Assembly: GCF_020524345.1 (NCBI RefSeq)
Contig: NZ_JAIVLH010000034.1
Coordinates: 1-40,621, forward strand
Source of the DNA: Metabacillus niabensis
GTDB lineage: Bacteria > Bacillota > Bacilli > Bacillales > Bacillaceae
Length of the DNA stretch: 40,621 nt
Direction of reading: 5' to 3'
The position numbers and the translations under genes are program-made. Shown piece by piece: positions 23,017 through 34,019 of this stretch. The notes under the pieces were generated by a model that did no database searches, was not told the origin of the DNA, and worked only from the letters and a program-made list of their open reading frames with translations. Position 1 is the stretch's first letter. Each line of letters opens with the position of its first letter.

Positions 23017-23979
23017 TTATTTTTCAATAAGAGTGGAATATGGACTGCAGAATCGTTTAATAAGTACTTTCAAATCTTTAGCATAAGATGGAAATTTTTT
23101 GTTTTTATGATAAATCAAGCCAAGAGGATTGATTGATTTAAAGTCCGCAATTGGGAATACATTCAAATGAGAGTTGGTGTAATGAAACTTATTAAGTTGG
23201 TTGATTCCAGTCAAGTACATGGTTAAACAAAAACTAGCAGCATAGTCTTCTGCACATAAAAGGTGATGTATATCAGGCTGAGTCAACTCATTAATGCAAT
23301 TCAAAGATATTCCCTTTTCAGATAGATGTTTATCCATAAGAATACGAGAATTAAAGTTTTTCTTATTAAGAACGAAAGGGACTTGCTGAAATAAATGTAA
23401 GTCTGCACCTTTGGCAAAAGTCTCTTTACACTCTGGGTAGCTACTTGGAAAATATTGCTTTAGTAGGTTGTCAGAAATTACAATGTACATATGCTCATTG
23501 ATGACTATCTCGTACTTTAATTCATGTGTCACTAAATTAGTTATACCGGATAGGCATAAATCAAGGGAATTATTTAGTACCATTTCCTGCATCTGCGGCG
23601 AGGTTGCACGGTGAATAACTAAATTAACTTTAGGATGAAGGCTATGAAATTCTTTTAATAGTTTAGGAACTAAGATTGGATAACGACCTTCGGTAATACC
23701 AAAACGAATGGTACCTGATTTGGCTTCTTTTATGTCTATGAGTTGATTTTCTAAATTTTGTTCAGAAAGCTCTATTTGACGAAGAGTGTCTAACATGATT
23801 TTACCTGCAGGAGTTAATACAAATTTTGGCTTCCTTTCAAAAAAAGTAACGCCATATTTTTCTTCTAACCCTTTAAGATATTTGCTCAAGTTTTGATGAG
23901 AGATGAAGAGCCGCTTGGCTGCTCTAGATATATTCAATTCTTCAGCAAGAACAAGAAAATACTTGTAATTGTTTAGCAT
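23017..23979 (-). CDS. LysR-family transcriptional regulator
   Basis: A 320-residue LysR-type regulator. Residues 1-62 are the winged HTH: MLNNYKYFLVLAEELNISRA, AKRLFISHQNLSKYLKGLEE, KYGVTFFERKPKFVLTPAG. The rest is the two-lobed effector domain (GTIRFGITEGRYPILVPKLL at about 90-109). The reverse complement shows GGAGG 8 bases before the start. It is divergent from the first DJ-1 gene across 274 bases, the classical LysR layout, so it is the probable co-inducer-responsive activator of the DJ-1/PTS/GH1 operon and perhaps of the PrpD-like gene that converges on it. No T-N11-A box was chosen with confidence. Confidence 0.9.
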   Translation of the reverse strand: MLNNYKYFLVLAEELNISRAAKRLFISHQNLSKYLKGLEEKYGVTFFERKPKFVLTPAGKIMLDTLRQIELSEQNLENQLIDIKEAKSGTIRFGITEGRYPILVPKLLKEFHSLHPKVNLVIHRATSPQMQEMVLNNSLDLCLSGITNLVTHELKYEIVINEHMYIVISDNLLKQYFPSSYPECKETFAKGADLHLFQQVPFVLNKKNFNSRILMDKHLSEKGISLNCINELTQPDIHHLLCAEDYAASFCLTMYLTGINQLNKFHYTNSHLNVFPIADFKSINPLGLIYHKNKKFPSYAKDLKVLIKRFCSPYSTLIEK

Positions 23980-24253
23980 AAGGTCCTCCGTTACTTTATT
24001 GTGTCAACTTAACATAGAGAGTAGATTATGTAAAGTAATATTTAAACTAAAAAGAACCATGAACTGCAACTTTTTTTTACATATATGAAATTATCATGTG
24101 CTTTTTTGTTGAATCTATACTTGTTAAACTATGAATATGTTAAGGCTTGTTTTACTCAAAATGACATTTTTCAATGTACCAAAGGATATGACAAAGTGCA
24201 GAATGGAAAAAGTAAAACAGCTAACACTTTAATCAAGTAGGAGGATGGTGAAC

Positions 24254-24829
24254 ATGAGTAAAGTCGCAGTTATTTTAGCAGAAGGATTTGAAGAAGGTGA
24301 GACACTAACTATAGTGGATATCTTAAGAAGAGCCAATATTGAGTGTCACATGATAAGTACAGGAGGTGATATGGTTCGGGGCGGTCATGACATCGTAGTA
24401 AAGGCAGATGCAATCATCAGTGATGATGTAAAAGAATACGATATGATTGTTCTTCCGGGCGGATTACCAGGAGCTACAAATCTACTAGATGATAATAGAG
24501 TAATAAAGTTGTTACAAGAGATGAATCGTGATGGCAAGTTTGTATCTGCCATGTGTGCCGCGCCAATTGTTTTAGGGAAAGCTGGTGTATTAGAAAACAA
24601 AAATTTTACAGCGTATGTAGGATATGATCAAAAGATAGAAACAACAGGGACTTTTAAAGAGGATATTGTTGTGGTAGATGGTAATTTAGTTACCAGTCGT
24701 GGACCTGCAACCGCTTATGCATTTGCATATAAATTGGTAGATGTACTTGGCAGAGATAGTTTAGCTGTAAAAAATCGTATGGTATATTTTAATGCGTTTG
24801 ATGCTGAAAAGGAGGAGAATCATGGTTAA
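24254..24829 (+). CDS. DJ-1/PfpI-superfamily protein, tandem copy 1
   Basis: A 191-residue protein of the DJ-1/ThiJ/PfpI class I glutamine-amidotransferase-like fold. Catalytic-site features are the N-terminal SKVAVILAEGFEEGETLTIV (conserved Glu in GFEE), YDMIVLPGGLPGATNL and the nucleophile elbow FVSAMCAAPIVLGKAG (Cys about 103), then TSRGPATAYAFAYKLVDVLG. ATG 24254 has TAGGAGG 9 bases upstream; ATG 24245 overlaps that site. The family includes YajL/DJ-1-like glyoxalase/deglycase-type, isocyanide hydratase and protease-like members. First gene of the operon; its end overlaps the next gene by 8 bases. Detoxification of a reactive carbonyl aglycone is a reasonable inference. Confidence 0.9.
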   Translation: MSKVAVILAEGFEEGETLTIVDILRRANIECHMISTGGDMVRGGHDIVVKADAIISDDVKEYDMIVLPGGLPGATNLLDDNRVIKLLQEMNRDGKFVSAMCAAPIVLGKAGVLENKNFTAYVGYDQKIETTGTFKEDIVVVDGNLVTSRGPATAYAFAYKLVDVLGRDSLAVKNRMVYFNAFDAEKEENHG

Positions 24830-25373
24830 GATAGCGGTGTTGATGGCAGAAGGTTATGAAGAGAGTGAGACATTAACTATAGTAGATATCTTAAGGAGAG
24901 CGGAGATTACATGCGATACATTCTATTTTGGCGAGAAGCTCGTAAAAGGAATGCACGGTATGTATGTTGAGGGTGATAAAGCTTTTGGCGAAGAAGTAAA
25001 AGAGTATGACATGATCGTTTTGCCAGGTGGACGTCCTGGGGGCCAGAACTTAAAAGAAAATCCTGAAGTTATAAAAATGGTGCAATACTTTAATGATCAA
25101 AATAAATATATAGGTGCTATGTGTTCGGGTACTACAGTTCTATCTGATGCCGGGGTAATAGAAGGTAAAAGGGTAACAGGGTATACGGGTTATGCAGAAA
25201 AGCTAATTGGGGGCATTTTTGAAGAAGAAGTTGTTGTAGCTGATCAGAATCTTGTTACAAGCCAGGGACCAGCAACACCTTATCCATTTGCATATAAGAT
25301 TGCAGAAATATTTGGTAAAGATACAGCAGTCCTTCGTGAAAGAATGTTATACAATTTTGCCGGAGGCAAATAA
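24822..25373 (+). CDS. DJ-1/PfpI-superfamily protein, tandem copy 2
   Basis: A 183-residue paralogue of the preceding protein, sharing the E-ETLTIVDILRRA opening and the overall plan: KIAVLMAEGYEESETLTIVD, EYDMIVLPGGRPGGQNLKEN, nucleophile elbow YIGAMCSGTTVLSDAGV (Cys about 101) and TSQGPATPYPFAYKIAEIFG. ATG 24822 follows AAAGGAGGA by 5-6 bases and lies within the end of copy 1, so the two are coupled. The residues around the cysteine differ (CSGT against CAAP), so the two active sites are not equivalent. This suggests a heterodimer or two successive reactions rather than simple dosage. It is followed after 33 bases by the PTS gene. Confidence 0.9.
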   Translation: MVKIAVLMAEGYEESETLTIVDILRRAEITCDTFYFGEKLVKGMHGMYVEGDKAFGEEVKEYDMIVLPGGRPGGQNLKENPEVIKMVQYFNDQNKYIGAMCSGTTVLSDAGVIEGKRVTGYTGYAEKLIGGIFEEEVVVADQNLVTSQGPATPYPFAYKIAEIFGKDTAVLRERMLYNFAGGK

Positions 25374-25406
25374 GAAAATAGATAAAAAAAGGGGGGGAGA
25401 TAAGTT

Positions 25407-27314
25407 ATGAACATGGAGGGGTTAGCAAAGCAAATATTAGAAATTGTAGGCGGAAAAAACATCACATATATAACACATTGTGCTACAAGATTGAGAATTA
25501 ATGTACAGGATGAAACTTCAGTTAACTTGAAAACGCTTGATAGGTTAGAAGGAGTTTTAAAAGCACAGTTTAGCAATGGCCAGTTGCAAATTATTATTGG
25601 TGCAAAAGTAAAAGCTGTATTTGATGCTATCAGCGAAATGATTGATTTGGAGCAAAACAACATAGAAGTTAAAGAGGTAAAAAGGAAGAAAAATCTTATT
25701 TCAAAAGTTGTAGAAACAATTGCTGGTGTATTTGGACCGGTTATCCCCGTATTAATAGGCTGTGGTATGGTAAAGTCAATATTTTCAATTCTGCTAGCTA
25801 TGGGCTTAATTAAGACAACCAGTGGGGCTTATCAAGTATTTAACTTAATTAGTGACTTGATTTTTTATTTCTTCCCTTTCTTTCTTGCTGTTAGTGCAGC
25901 AAAGAAATTTAAAACAAATGAGTATCTGGCTGTTGCCTTAGCAGGAGCTTATATGTATCCAACGATCATGGACGGAGCGATAAATGCGGCAAAAACAGGG
26001 ATTAGTAGCCTAAGCTTTTTGGGGCTACCTGTCCTGCTTGTAAACTATAAATCTACAATCATTCCTATTATTCTCTCTGTTTGGGTAATGAGTTATGTTT
26101 ATCGATTTGTAGATAAACGGATTCCAGATTTGTTTAAAATATTGTTTGTACCTATGTTTGTGTTGTTTATTATGGTTCCGCTGGGATTAATCGTTATTGG
26201 ACCTTTTGGAACATATATTGGTAGTAGTGTAGCAAAAGTTGTAACTTATCTCTATACTGTCAATGGTGTTATTGGCTCTTTCTTATTTGGAACAATTAGA
26301 CCAGTACTAATCTTATTCGGTATGCATTATGCCATTACACCAATTAATAGTCAGCTCATTGCGGAATATGGTTATTCTGTCATTTCACCTGCAAATTTAA
26401 CTGGAAATCTAGCTCAAGCAGGAGCATGCCTTGGAGTATTCATGCTATTAAAAAATAAAATGAATAAGTCAGGTGCATTAAGCAGTGGTGGGACTGCATT
26501 ATTTGGAATTACAGAACCAGCTATATTTGGATATAACTTAAAATACAAGAAACCTTTTATATGTGCTTGTTTAGCTGGAGGTGTTGGTGCTGCCTATATT
26601 AATTTTTGGGGTGGCGGAGCAACAGCTTTAGTTTTACCAGGATTGTTAGCGCTTCCGACATACATTGCCGACAGCTATATTCATATTCTAATCGGGGTAG
26701 GTATCAGTATTTCTTGGGCATTAATAGGGGTATTAATCTTTGGTATAGGTGAAGAAGATGTACCAGAAATTGTATCGGGAAGTAACACGGCAACAGGTAA
26801 AACAACAGTTGAGGAAATAAATACACTTGAAGAAATGTATAAAGAAACTGGTTCGGATAGAAAAACTATAATTAATTCTCCTATGAATGGAATTGTATTA
26901 GATTTATCTAAAGTAGAAGATGCTACATTTGCAGAAAAAATGTTAGGTGATGGGGCTGCAATTGAATCAGAAGATGGAAAAGTTTATTCACCATTTAATG
27001 GAATTGTACAGTCATTATTTCCAACCAATCACGCTATAGGTTTAGTATCAGCTGATGGAGTTGAAATGTTAATTCATATTGGGTTAGATACCGTACAGTT
27101 AAAAGGTAAATATTTTACTCCACATGTAATACAAGGCCAGGAAGTAAAAAAGGGATACCTGCTTATAGAATTCGATAAGGAAGCAATTAAAGCAGCAGGA
27201 TATTCTACTGTAGTTCCGATTATTATTTCTAACACACAGAAATACCAAAGGGTAAATCGAGTACCAGCCAATCGAGTGATGAAAGACGAGGCATTGTTAA
27301 CGATTCAAGCCTAG
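25407..27314 (+). CDS. PTS beta-glucoside-type transporter, EIIBCA fused
   Basis: A 635-residue membrane permease-kinase that imports and phosphorylates a beta-glucoside-type sugar. Domain order is IIB (1-85, phospho-Cys25 in YITHCATRLRI), IIC (about 100-455, about 10 spans; GTIRPVLILFGMHYAITPIN, GITEPAIFGYNLKYKKPF), a linker, then IIA (about 485-635; phospho-His in VEMLIHIGLDTVQLKGKYF). All active residues are present. ATG 25407 has GGGGGAGA 9 bases upstream. It lies 33 bases after DJ-1 copy 2 and 12 bases before the GH1 gene, in one operon. Neither a LicT-type antiterminator gene nor a recognisable RAT/terminator leader was seen, so control probably rests with LysR. Confidence 0.93.
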   Translation: MNMEGLAKQILEIVGGKNITYITHCATRLRINVQDETSVNLKTLDRLEGVLKAQFSNGQLQIIIGAKVKAVFDAISEMIDLEQNNIEVKEVKRKKNLISKVVETIAGVFGPVIPVLIGCGMVKSIFSILLAMGLIKTTSGAYQVFNLISDLIFYFFPFFLAVSAAKKFKTNEYLAVALAGAYMYPTIMDGAINAAKTGISSLSFLGLPVLLVNYKSTIIPIILSVWVMSYVYRFVDKRIPDLFKILFVPMFVLFIMVPLGLIVIGPFGTYIGSSVAKVVTYLYTVNGVIGSFLFGTIRPVLILFGMHYAITPINSQLIAEYGYSVISPANLTGNLAQAGACLGVFMLLKNKMNKSGALSSGGTALFGITEPAIFGYNLKYKKPFICACLAGGVGAAYINFWGGGATALVLPGLLALPTYIADSYIHILIGVGISISWALIGVLIFGIGEEDVPEIVSGSNTATGKTTVEEINTLEEMYKETGSDRKTIINSPMNGIVLDLSKVEDATFAEKMLGDGAAIESEDGKVYSPFNGIVQSLFPTNHAIGLVSADGVEMLIHIGLDTVQLKGKYFTPHVIQGQEVKKGYLLIEFDKEAIKAAGYSTVVPIIISNTQKYQRVNRVPANRVMKDEALLTIQA

Positions 27315-28742
<1,428 letters not shown>

Positions 28743-28774
28743 CTTTAAAGAGCGTGTTGTAAAACTAACTATAT

Positions 28775-29040
28775 GAGTTATGGTGCAAAAACTACTCCCT
28801 AGTAACATAAAGTGTCAGTTTTCTTTAATTTGCTGTTTTAGGAAGCTAACGCGAACAGTTTATGAAAGAATTCTTTTTGATTTTGGGCAGACTTCACCCC
28901 TTGGTGGATTTGCCCTTTTTTCATCATATGCATGGCTTCAACTCCATTTAATATACAAGTAGCTGTTTGAAATGACTTGAATCCCAGCATGGAGAGTACT
29001 CGTTTCCTAATGAAACGGTGATCCTGTTCATTTAAATTAG
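28775..29040 (-). mobile_element. IS6-family (IS240-like) remnant, minus strand
   Basis: On the minus strand 29029-28838 reads EQDHRFIRKRVLSMLGFKSF, QTATCILNGVEAMHMMKKGQ, IHQGVKSAQNQKEFFHKLFA, LAS and a stop: the C-terminus of an IS6 transposase, unbroken in frame. The terminal repeat GTTATGGTGCAAAA at 28777-28790 lies 62 bases beyond the stop. It matches the repeat at 21411-21427 in 13 of 17 positions and at the same distance from the stop. The 5' part of the element is missing. Confidence 0.85.
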
Positions 29041-29217
29041 TTCTTTTCTTTTCAAACTCTCAAGTGCATAACATTAGGATTTGTGGTAAAAAAGTTTTTT
29101 GCGTTTTTCTACAAAAGCACCCGATTAGAGATGAACAACTAATTACATAGATGTCCTTTTAGTAAAGTTACACACTCTCCAATTAACTCAACTATTTAGG
29201 TGATGTTATACTCTAAT

Positions 29218-30632
29218 TCATTTTAGATAAGAATTTTGGACTAGTTCTAATAAAATATTTAATCCTTTTTTTAATTCTTCCAATGATGCATAGGCATAGG
29301 AAAGGCGAATATGATGTGAATCACTTGACTCATAAATATAACCTGGGTTGATTAAAACATTTTGTTTTAATAAATTTAGAAATAAAGCCTTATTTACAAT
29401 GGGCTCATGAAACCTGAGCCATATAAAGAAACCACCATCAGACTTTTTCCATGTAGTGATTTTTTGAAATTGCTGTTCTAATATTTCTTCTACAAATGTA
29501 GCTCTTCTTTTCAGTTGTTCACGAAGTTTAATCAGGTTCTTTTCATATAACCCCGATGATATCCAGTGTGAACGATTTCTTGAGAAAAGCACTGGAACCA
29601 TAATCCGTTTGCATTTTAATGTCAGCTAATCGCTTAATGACAGGTGAAGGTGCAACAATCCAACCAATCCGTAATCCTGGACTTAGCGTTTTAGATACAC
29701 TACCGATATAAAGCACTTGCCCTGATGTATCAAATGATTTTATGGCAGGGGAAGATGTTTCAAATAACAGTTCGTAATACACATCATCCTCAATAATAGG
29801 GATTTGTAGGTCATTGCACGCATTGTATAGTTTTTTCTTCTCTTCCAACGACCAATTATATCCTGTCGGATTGTGTAATGTTGGTACACAATAAAATATA
29901 GATTGTCTTTTTCTTTTAAGTGCGCGAAGATTATCTGTTAAATTTCCATTTCTTGAAACAGTAATCATACGCATTCCGGCTGATTGAAAAGGGTGCACAG
30001 AATTCAAATATGAAGATTGCTCTTGGAAAACAATGGATCCTTCTTATAATAATCCTAATGCAATTAATTGAAGTGCTTGAAGTGCCCCTGAAACAATTAA
30101 AATGTTCTCTGGCGTTGTTAGAATACCTCGTTTTTTTAAATAACTACATAAAATTCCTCGAAGCTTTTCACTTCCTTGTGGTGATGAGTAGCCAATTTCC
30201 TTTGATTCAAGTGAAATCAGTTTTAGCGACTGTTCAATTTGTTTTGTTGGGAGTAACTCGGGGGGATAATTCACCTGTTCCAAGACGAATAATATGATCA
30301 CTTTGCTCGTATTCATTGATAAGTTGAATCGTATGATAGTTTGGTTTATGAATACTTGATTCAATGTGTTGCTGCCAATTCGGTTGAGCTATATTCAAAA
30401 GTACACTCCATGAATTATTGGCTACAAATACTCCTGATCCCATTTTTGATTCGAGCAAACCATCCGCCTTTAATTCATCAAGTGCAAGTTGCACGGTACT
30501 TCGATTTACATTAAATCGCGTTGCTAATTGACGCTGCGTGGGAATCTTTGTTCCAACAGTCCAATCTCCTCGTTCAATATGAGATTTTATCCAATTAAGG
30601 AGAATATAGGTTTTTATTAAGTGTTGAAAATT
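29218..30632 (-). pseudogene. MocR/PdxR-type GntR-aminotransferase regulator, multiply frameshifted
   Basis: Pieces in successive frames form one MocR-family regulator (GntR winged helix plus fold-type I aminotransferase domain). N-terminus: HIERGDWTVGTKIPTQRQLA, TRFNVNRSTVQLALDELKAD, GLLESKMGSGVFVA. Middle: KLRGILCSYLKKRGILTTPE, VLYIGSVSKTLSPGLRIGWI (PLP lysine in SVSKTLSPG). End: KSDGGFFIWLRFHEP and YIYESSDSHHIRLSYAYASL. At least four frame changes occur (about 30240, 30050, 30007 and 29580) and no good start codon is found. Such regulators usually control a neighbouring gene; the divergent HIT gene is the only candidate. It is dead as written. Confidence 0.85.
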
Positions 30633-30692
30633 TTAGATCAACTATATAGTCATTAGATTCTTTAGTTTTGGTAAAGTGATAAGGGAGTAAAT

Positions 30693-31070
30693 ATGGATAA
30701 AAGTAAGATGTGTTTATGCTGCAGGTTAGCTAATAAAATTGAAAAAGTAAATGTCATATTTGAAAATCAATATGTATGTTGCATTTTAGATCACGATCCA
30801 TTTAATGAAGGGCATGTAATGATATTGCCCAAGGTGCATTATGAGGATATTGATGAAGAAACGGCAAATGCAATCATACAAGTATCAAGATTAATTGCAA
30901 AAGCAATAAAAATTCTGTACAACCCTGAAGGGATAACTATATGCCAAAATGAGGGTGTATTTAGCGAGTTATCTCACTTTCATATGCATGTTGTCCCTAG
31001 GTACAAGCATCAATCTTTTGTTTTGAGGCTGATTGGCGTATTTCCAATGAAGCATCAGAAGAAGAAATGA
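30693..31070 (+). CDS. HIT-family protein, C-terminus altered by frameshift
   Basis: A histidine-triad nucleotide hydrolase/transferase. N-terminal metal-type cysteines are present (MCLCC), followed by NVIFENQYVCCILDHDPFNE, GHVMILPKVHYEDIDE, NEGVFSELSHFHMHVVPRYK, where HFHMHVVPR is the HxHxHxx triad. Up to about residue 107 the text is a normal HIT domain. After YKHQSF the frame reads VLRLIGVFPMKHQKKK, unlike relatives. One base away it would continue ADWRISNEASEEEM and run into the following ORF. AAGGGAG lies 6 bases before ATG 30693. The catalytic core is complete, so the product may still work. The stop overlaps the next ATG (ATGA at 31067-31070). Confidence 0.78.
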   Translation: MDKSKMCLCCRLANKIEKVNVIFENQYVCCILDHDPFNEGHVMILPKVHYEDIDEETANAIIQVSRLIAKAIKILYNPEGITICQNEGVFSELSHFHMHVVPRYKHQSFVLRLIGVFPMKHQKKK

Positions 31071-31336
31071 TAAGTTATTATGCAGGCGTATCATATAATA
31101 CATTGGATTCGATAAAAGAAGGCTTAATTACAAATTTTTATACATTGAAAAATAATTATTGGAAATTATCTAATGACAAACTCATCTCTGAAACTACTTC
31201 CTATTGGGGGGTGACCTACACAAGATATGAGTGGTTATTAGAGATTTTAGCACACGTTTATCACCATAGGGGACAATTACACTCAATGCTTGTTCACTGT
31301 TGTGATAAGGACCTTAACATTTTAATGTTTGAATAA
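31067..31336 (+). pseudogene. DinB-like C-terminal fragment
   Basis: An 89-residue piece matching the last half of a DinB/DfsB-type four-helix protein: WKLSNDKLISETTSYWGVTY, TRYEWLLEILAHVYHHRGQL and HSMLVHC. The HHRGQ with its histidine is the third metal ligand of the fold. The first two helices, with the first metal histidine, are absent. It overlaps the HIT stop by four bases without a ribosome site of its own. It is most simply explained by a deletion joining a HIT gene to the 3' end of a DinB-type gene. Confidence 0.65.
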
Positions 31337-31446
31337 TTCTTCCTCCACTAAACGACTTTCGTTTAATGAGACTGAAAATGTATAGGAGGTAAGCAGCGAA
31401 ACCCTCCTTCTGAAGCATGTAGGCAGTTGAATAATCTACTTCCTAA

Positions 31447-31506
31447 AATCAAGCGCCATTCTTGAATAAGCATCTCGCTCTTTTTTATTTATAAGACCAT
31501 ATTGTG
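31447..31506 (+). repeat. Dispersed hairpin/T-tract repeat, copy 5
   Basis: CAAGCGCCATTCTTGAATAA, GCATCTCGCTC, T6 and the tail ATTTATAAGACCATATTGTG. AGCG pairs with CGCT and CTT with AAG around GAAT. It is the best full-length example together with the copy at 774-833. Confidence 0.72.
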
Positions 31507-31658
31507 TAGTAATCAGTAAGAGCAAAAATCCTGATTAAAACCTATTTGTGAAATGTTACACTTAACGAAACGTAGCAGATTAGTATAAAAAAAAGAAGAT
31601 GTGTTTTTAACAACTTGTAAAATGCTAAAATTTAGAAAAGAGTTAGGGGATGGCAAAA

Positions 31659-32672
31659 ATGATAAAATATCCTATTTTAGAAAAGGGTGCTACGATAGGG
31701 GTAACTGCACCATCATCTGGAGTTCCAAGAGAATTACATCACTTATTGAATTCTGCATTTAGAAGCATGGAAAAGAAAGGTTTTAACATCATCTGTGGAG
31801 ATACTGTATGGACTCAGGATAAGGCAAAGTCTTCATCTGCTAAAAAGCGTGCAAAAGAATTTAATAAAATGATGATTAGTGAAAATATTCAACTTATTAT
31901 TCCTCCTTGGGGTGGGGAGTTGCTTATTGAGACACTTGAATATATTGACTTTGATACTATACAAAATAAGTGGATATTAGGCTATTCTGATATAAGTTTA
32001 TTGCTGTTAGCAATCACATTGAAAACGGGTATTGCTACAGCACATGGAACCAATTTAGTGGATCTAAGAGGGGAGTATTCTGATGACACGACAGCAATGT
32101 GGCAATCAGTTTTGTCAACTAAGGTGAATGAATCAATCCTTCAACATTCATCAGAAAAGTATCAGACAGAATGGCAACATGACAACCCTACACCTCATAT
32201 ATTCAATCTAACAGAACAAACTTACTGGAAATCAACTGTAAACGAAAGAGTTAAGATACAGGGAAGATTACTGGGTGGATGTATTGACACGATTAGACAT
32301 TTAGTGGGTACACCATATGGGGATGTGCATCATTTTAAAGAGAATCATATGAAAGGAGATTCTGTCATTTGGTATCTTGAAAATTGTGAATTATCAACAA
32401 CTGACTTGCGCAGGTCCCTCGTTCAAATGAAATTAGCTGGATGGTTTGAGGATTGTACGGGCATTATGTTTGGTAGAAGTTCAGCTAATACACCTGTTAC
32501 AAATTATACAGTTGAAGATGTTTATAACGAACTTACAAAAGAGCTTCAAATACCTATTTTATATGATATTGATTGCGGTCATGTTCCACCACAAATAACC
32601 TTTGTAAATGGAGCCTACGCAGAAATTGAATCAGATAATGGTCAAGGTACAGTGTTACAAACTTTTAAATAA
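31659..32672 (+). CDS. S66-family (LD-carboxypeptidase/MccF-like) peptidase
   Basis: A 337-residue serine peptidase of family S66, cytoplasmic, which hydrolyses amide bonds next to a D- or modified residue. The family contains LD-carboxypeptidase A (peptidoglycan recycling) and MccF (microcin C self-immunity). Landmarks are KGATIGVTAPSSGVPRE, the wall IIPPWGGELLIETLEYIDFD, nucleophile Ser in WILGYSDISLLL, Glu in VIWYLENCELSTTDLRRSL and His in LYDIDCGHVPPQITF. All triad parts are present. The long insertion with WHDNPTPHIFNLT-type text favours the MccF-like branch. ATG 31659 is preferred, 9 bases after TAGGGG; ATG 31650 abuts it. It stands alone. Confidence 0.88.
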   Translation: MIKYPILEKGATIGVTAPSSGVPRELHHLLNSAFRSMEKKGFNIICGDTVWTQDKAKSSSAKKRAKEFNKMMISENIQLIIPPWGGELLIETLEYIDFDTIQNKWILGYSDISLLLLAITLKTGIATAHGTNLVDLRGEYSDDTTAMWQSVLSTKVNESILQHSSEKYQTEWQHDNPTPHIFNLTEQTYWKSTVNERVKIQGRLLGGCIDTIRHLVGTPYGDVHHFKENHMKGDSVIWYLENCELSTTDLRRSLVQMKLAGWFEDCTGIMFGRSSANTPVTNYTVEDVYNELTKELQIPILYDIDCGHVPPQITFVNGAYAEIESDNGQGTVLQTFK

Positions 32673-32952
32673 AATTATGTTTGAAGATAGATAGCCATTT
32701 TAGATGCAAGTGTTGAAGCTGAAATCAAATGGCATTTATCTTTCTTATTGTATAATGGGCGCGTTCGTTCTATAAAAACTTCCACAATCGAGTAGTTGAG
32801 CTAAATATATGGGTGTCATTATTGGTAGTTTTTCTCGATTGCACTAACGAGTAGAAATGTTCAATTTATACCTTTTTGAAGTAGGAATTTCCTCTTATTT
32901 AGAGATAAGTAGTTTTTGAATTATACATTAATTTTTAAGAGGTGGAACTCAC

Positions 32953-33972
32953 ATGAAATTTGATGATAGTGGAATGAACCTCGAAGTTTTAACTCAGTTG
33001 ATAGAGGATAATTACCAAATCGGAAGTATATGCTCTATTAACTTTTTTCCAAAAGGGGAAGGTGGGTACTGCTATTCAATTAAAACGAATCGTCATAATC
33101 ATTATTTTATAAAGGCTCAAAGATCTAATGAGCACGTAGATTTCTCCAATTCGATAAGAGCTGTTTCAGATTTAAGATACAAATATAAAAAAGACTACGT
33201 TGTTGCCCCAATCCAGACATCACAACAAAAAAGCATTGTTACGTTCGATAATATGTTAATTTCTTTGTATCCATTTATTCATGGTACATCTTTGTATGAA
33301 ACAAGTGAATTTACCAGCCATTTAGAGCAAATTGCAAAGACTTTGGCAGATTTTCACAACGTCAGTATTCACAATGATCAATTACCTAAAGAAACGTTTC
33401 AAAACCCATTTGAGAAGATAATTTTACATCTACTAAATGTAGCAGAAAAGCAAGATTTTAGTTCAAATAAATGCAAACGGGAAACAGCTTCATTGTTTAT
33501 AAAAGAAAGAAAAGACCTAGAGTTTATACTTGAAAAAATGAGAACGGTTCAAAAACAATTCTCACAGAGACAATTTAAACAAACGATCACTCATGGAGAT
33601 CCTAACTTTTCAAATATATTACGTGGTCCAGATGAGAAACTCTATTTTATCGATTGGGGAGAAATAGCGTTTGCTCCTGTTGAAAGAGATTTGATGTTTT
33701 TCCTAGAGGTTGATGGTAAACCTTTAGATTTCGAACAATTCATTTCTACTTACTTGAAAAATCGTCCTGACACGATCATTCATCCTGAAATAGTTGAGTT
33801 TTATTTATATCGCTGGTGCTTACAAGAAATTGCAGACTATGGTTATCGTTTACTAGTTGAAAATAACGGAGAAGAAGAGGATGAGCATAGCTTGAAAGAG
33901 CTACAACCTTATCTCCCAATCCCTCATCTTACAATACATGACCGAATAAACAATATTGTGAATTCCCTTTAA
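32953..33972 (+). CDS. APH-family phosphotransferase, second paralogue
   Basis: A 339-residue kinase of the APH/choline-kinase fold. N-lobe: INFFPKGEGGYCYSIKT (glycine-rich loop) and HYFIKAQRS (ATP-lysine). Catalytic loop TITHGDPNFSNILRG (HGDxxxxN, about 213-227), metal site LYFIDWGEIAFAPVERDLMF (D-W-G in place of DFG). The catalytic residues are complete, unlike many family fragments. AAGAGGTGG lies 7 bases before ATG 32953. It lies 47 bases before a broken nucleotidyltransferase gene in the same direction, so the two may once have formed an operon of small-molecule-modifying enzymes. The substrate is unknown, and it is only distantly similar to the kinase at 1024. Confidence 0.87.
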   Translation: MKFDDSGMNLEVLTQLIEDNYQIGSICSINFFPKGEGGYCYSIKTNRHNHYFIKAQRSNEHVDFSNSIRAVSDLRYKYKKDYVVAPIQTSQQKSIVTFDNMLISLYPFIHGTSLYETSEFTSHLEQIAKTLADFHNVSIHNDQLPKETFQNPFEKIILHLLNVAEKQDFSSNKCKRETASLFIKERKDLEFILEKMRTVQKQFSQRQFKQTITHGDPNFSNILRGPDEKLYFIDWGEIAFAPVERDLMFFLEVDGKPLDFEQFISTYLKNRPDTIIHPEIVEFYLYRWCLQEIADYGYRLLVENNGEEEDEHSLKELQPYLPIPHLTIHDRINNIVNSL

Positions 33973-34019
33973 TTTGCTACTATATATACATTTGAAAAAA
34001 ATTAAGGAGCTGGTGTAAA

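Noticed and set aside
23980-24253. cre or LicT antiterminator (RAT) site before the DJ-1/PTS/GH1 operon
   Set aside because: No match good enough to a catabolite-responsive element and no RAT/terminator overlap was found by eye.
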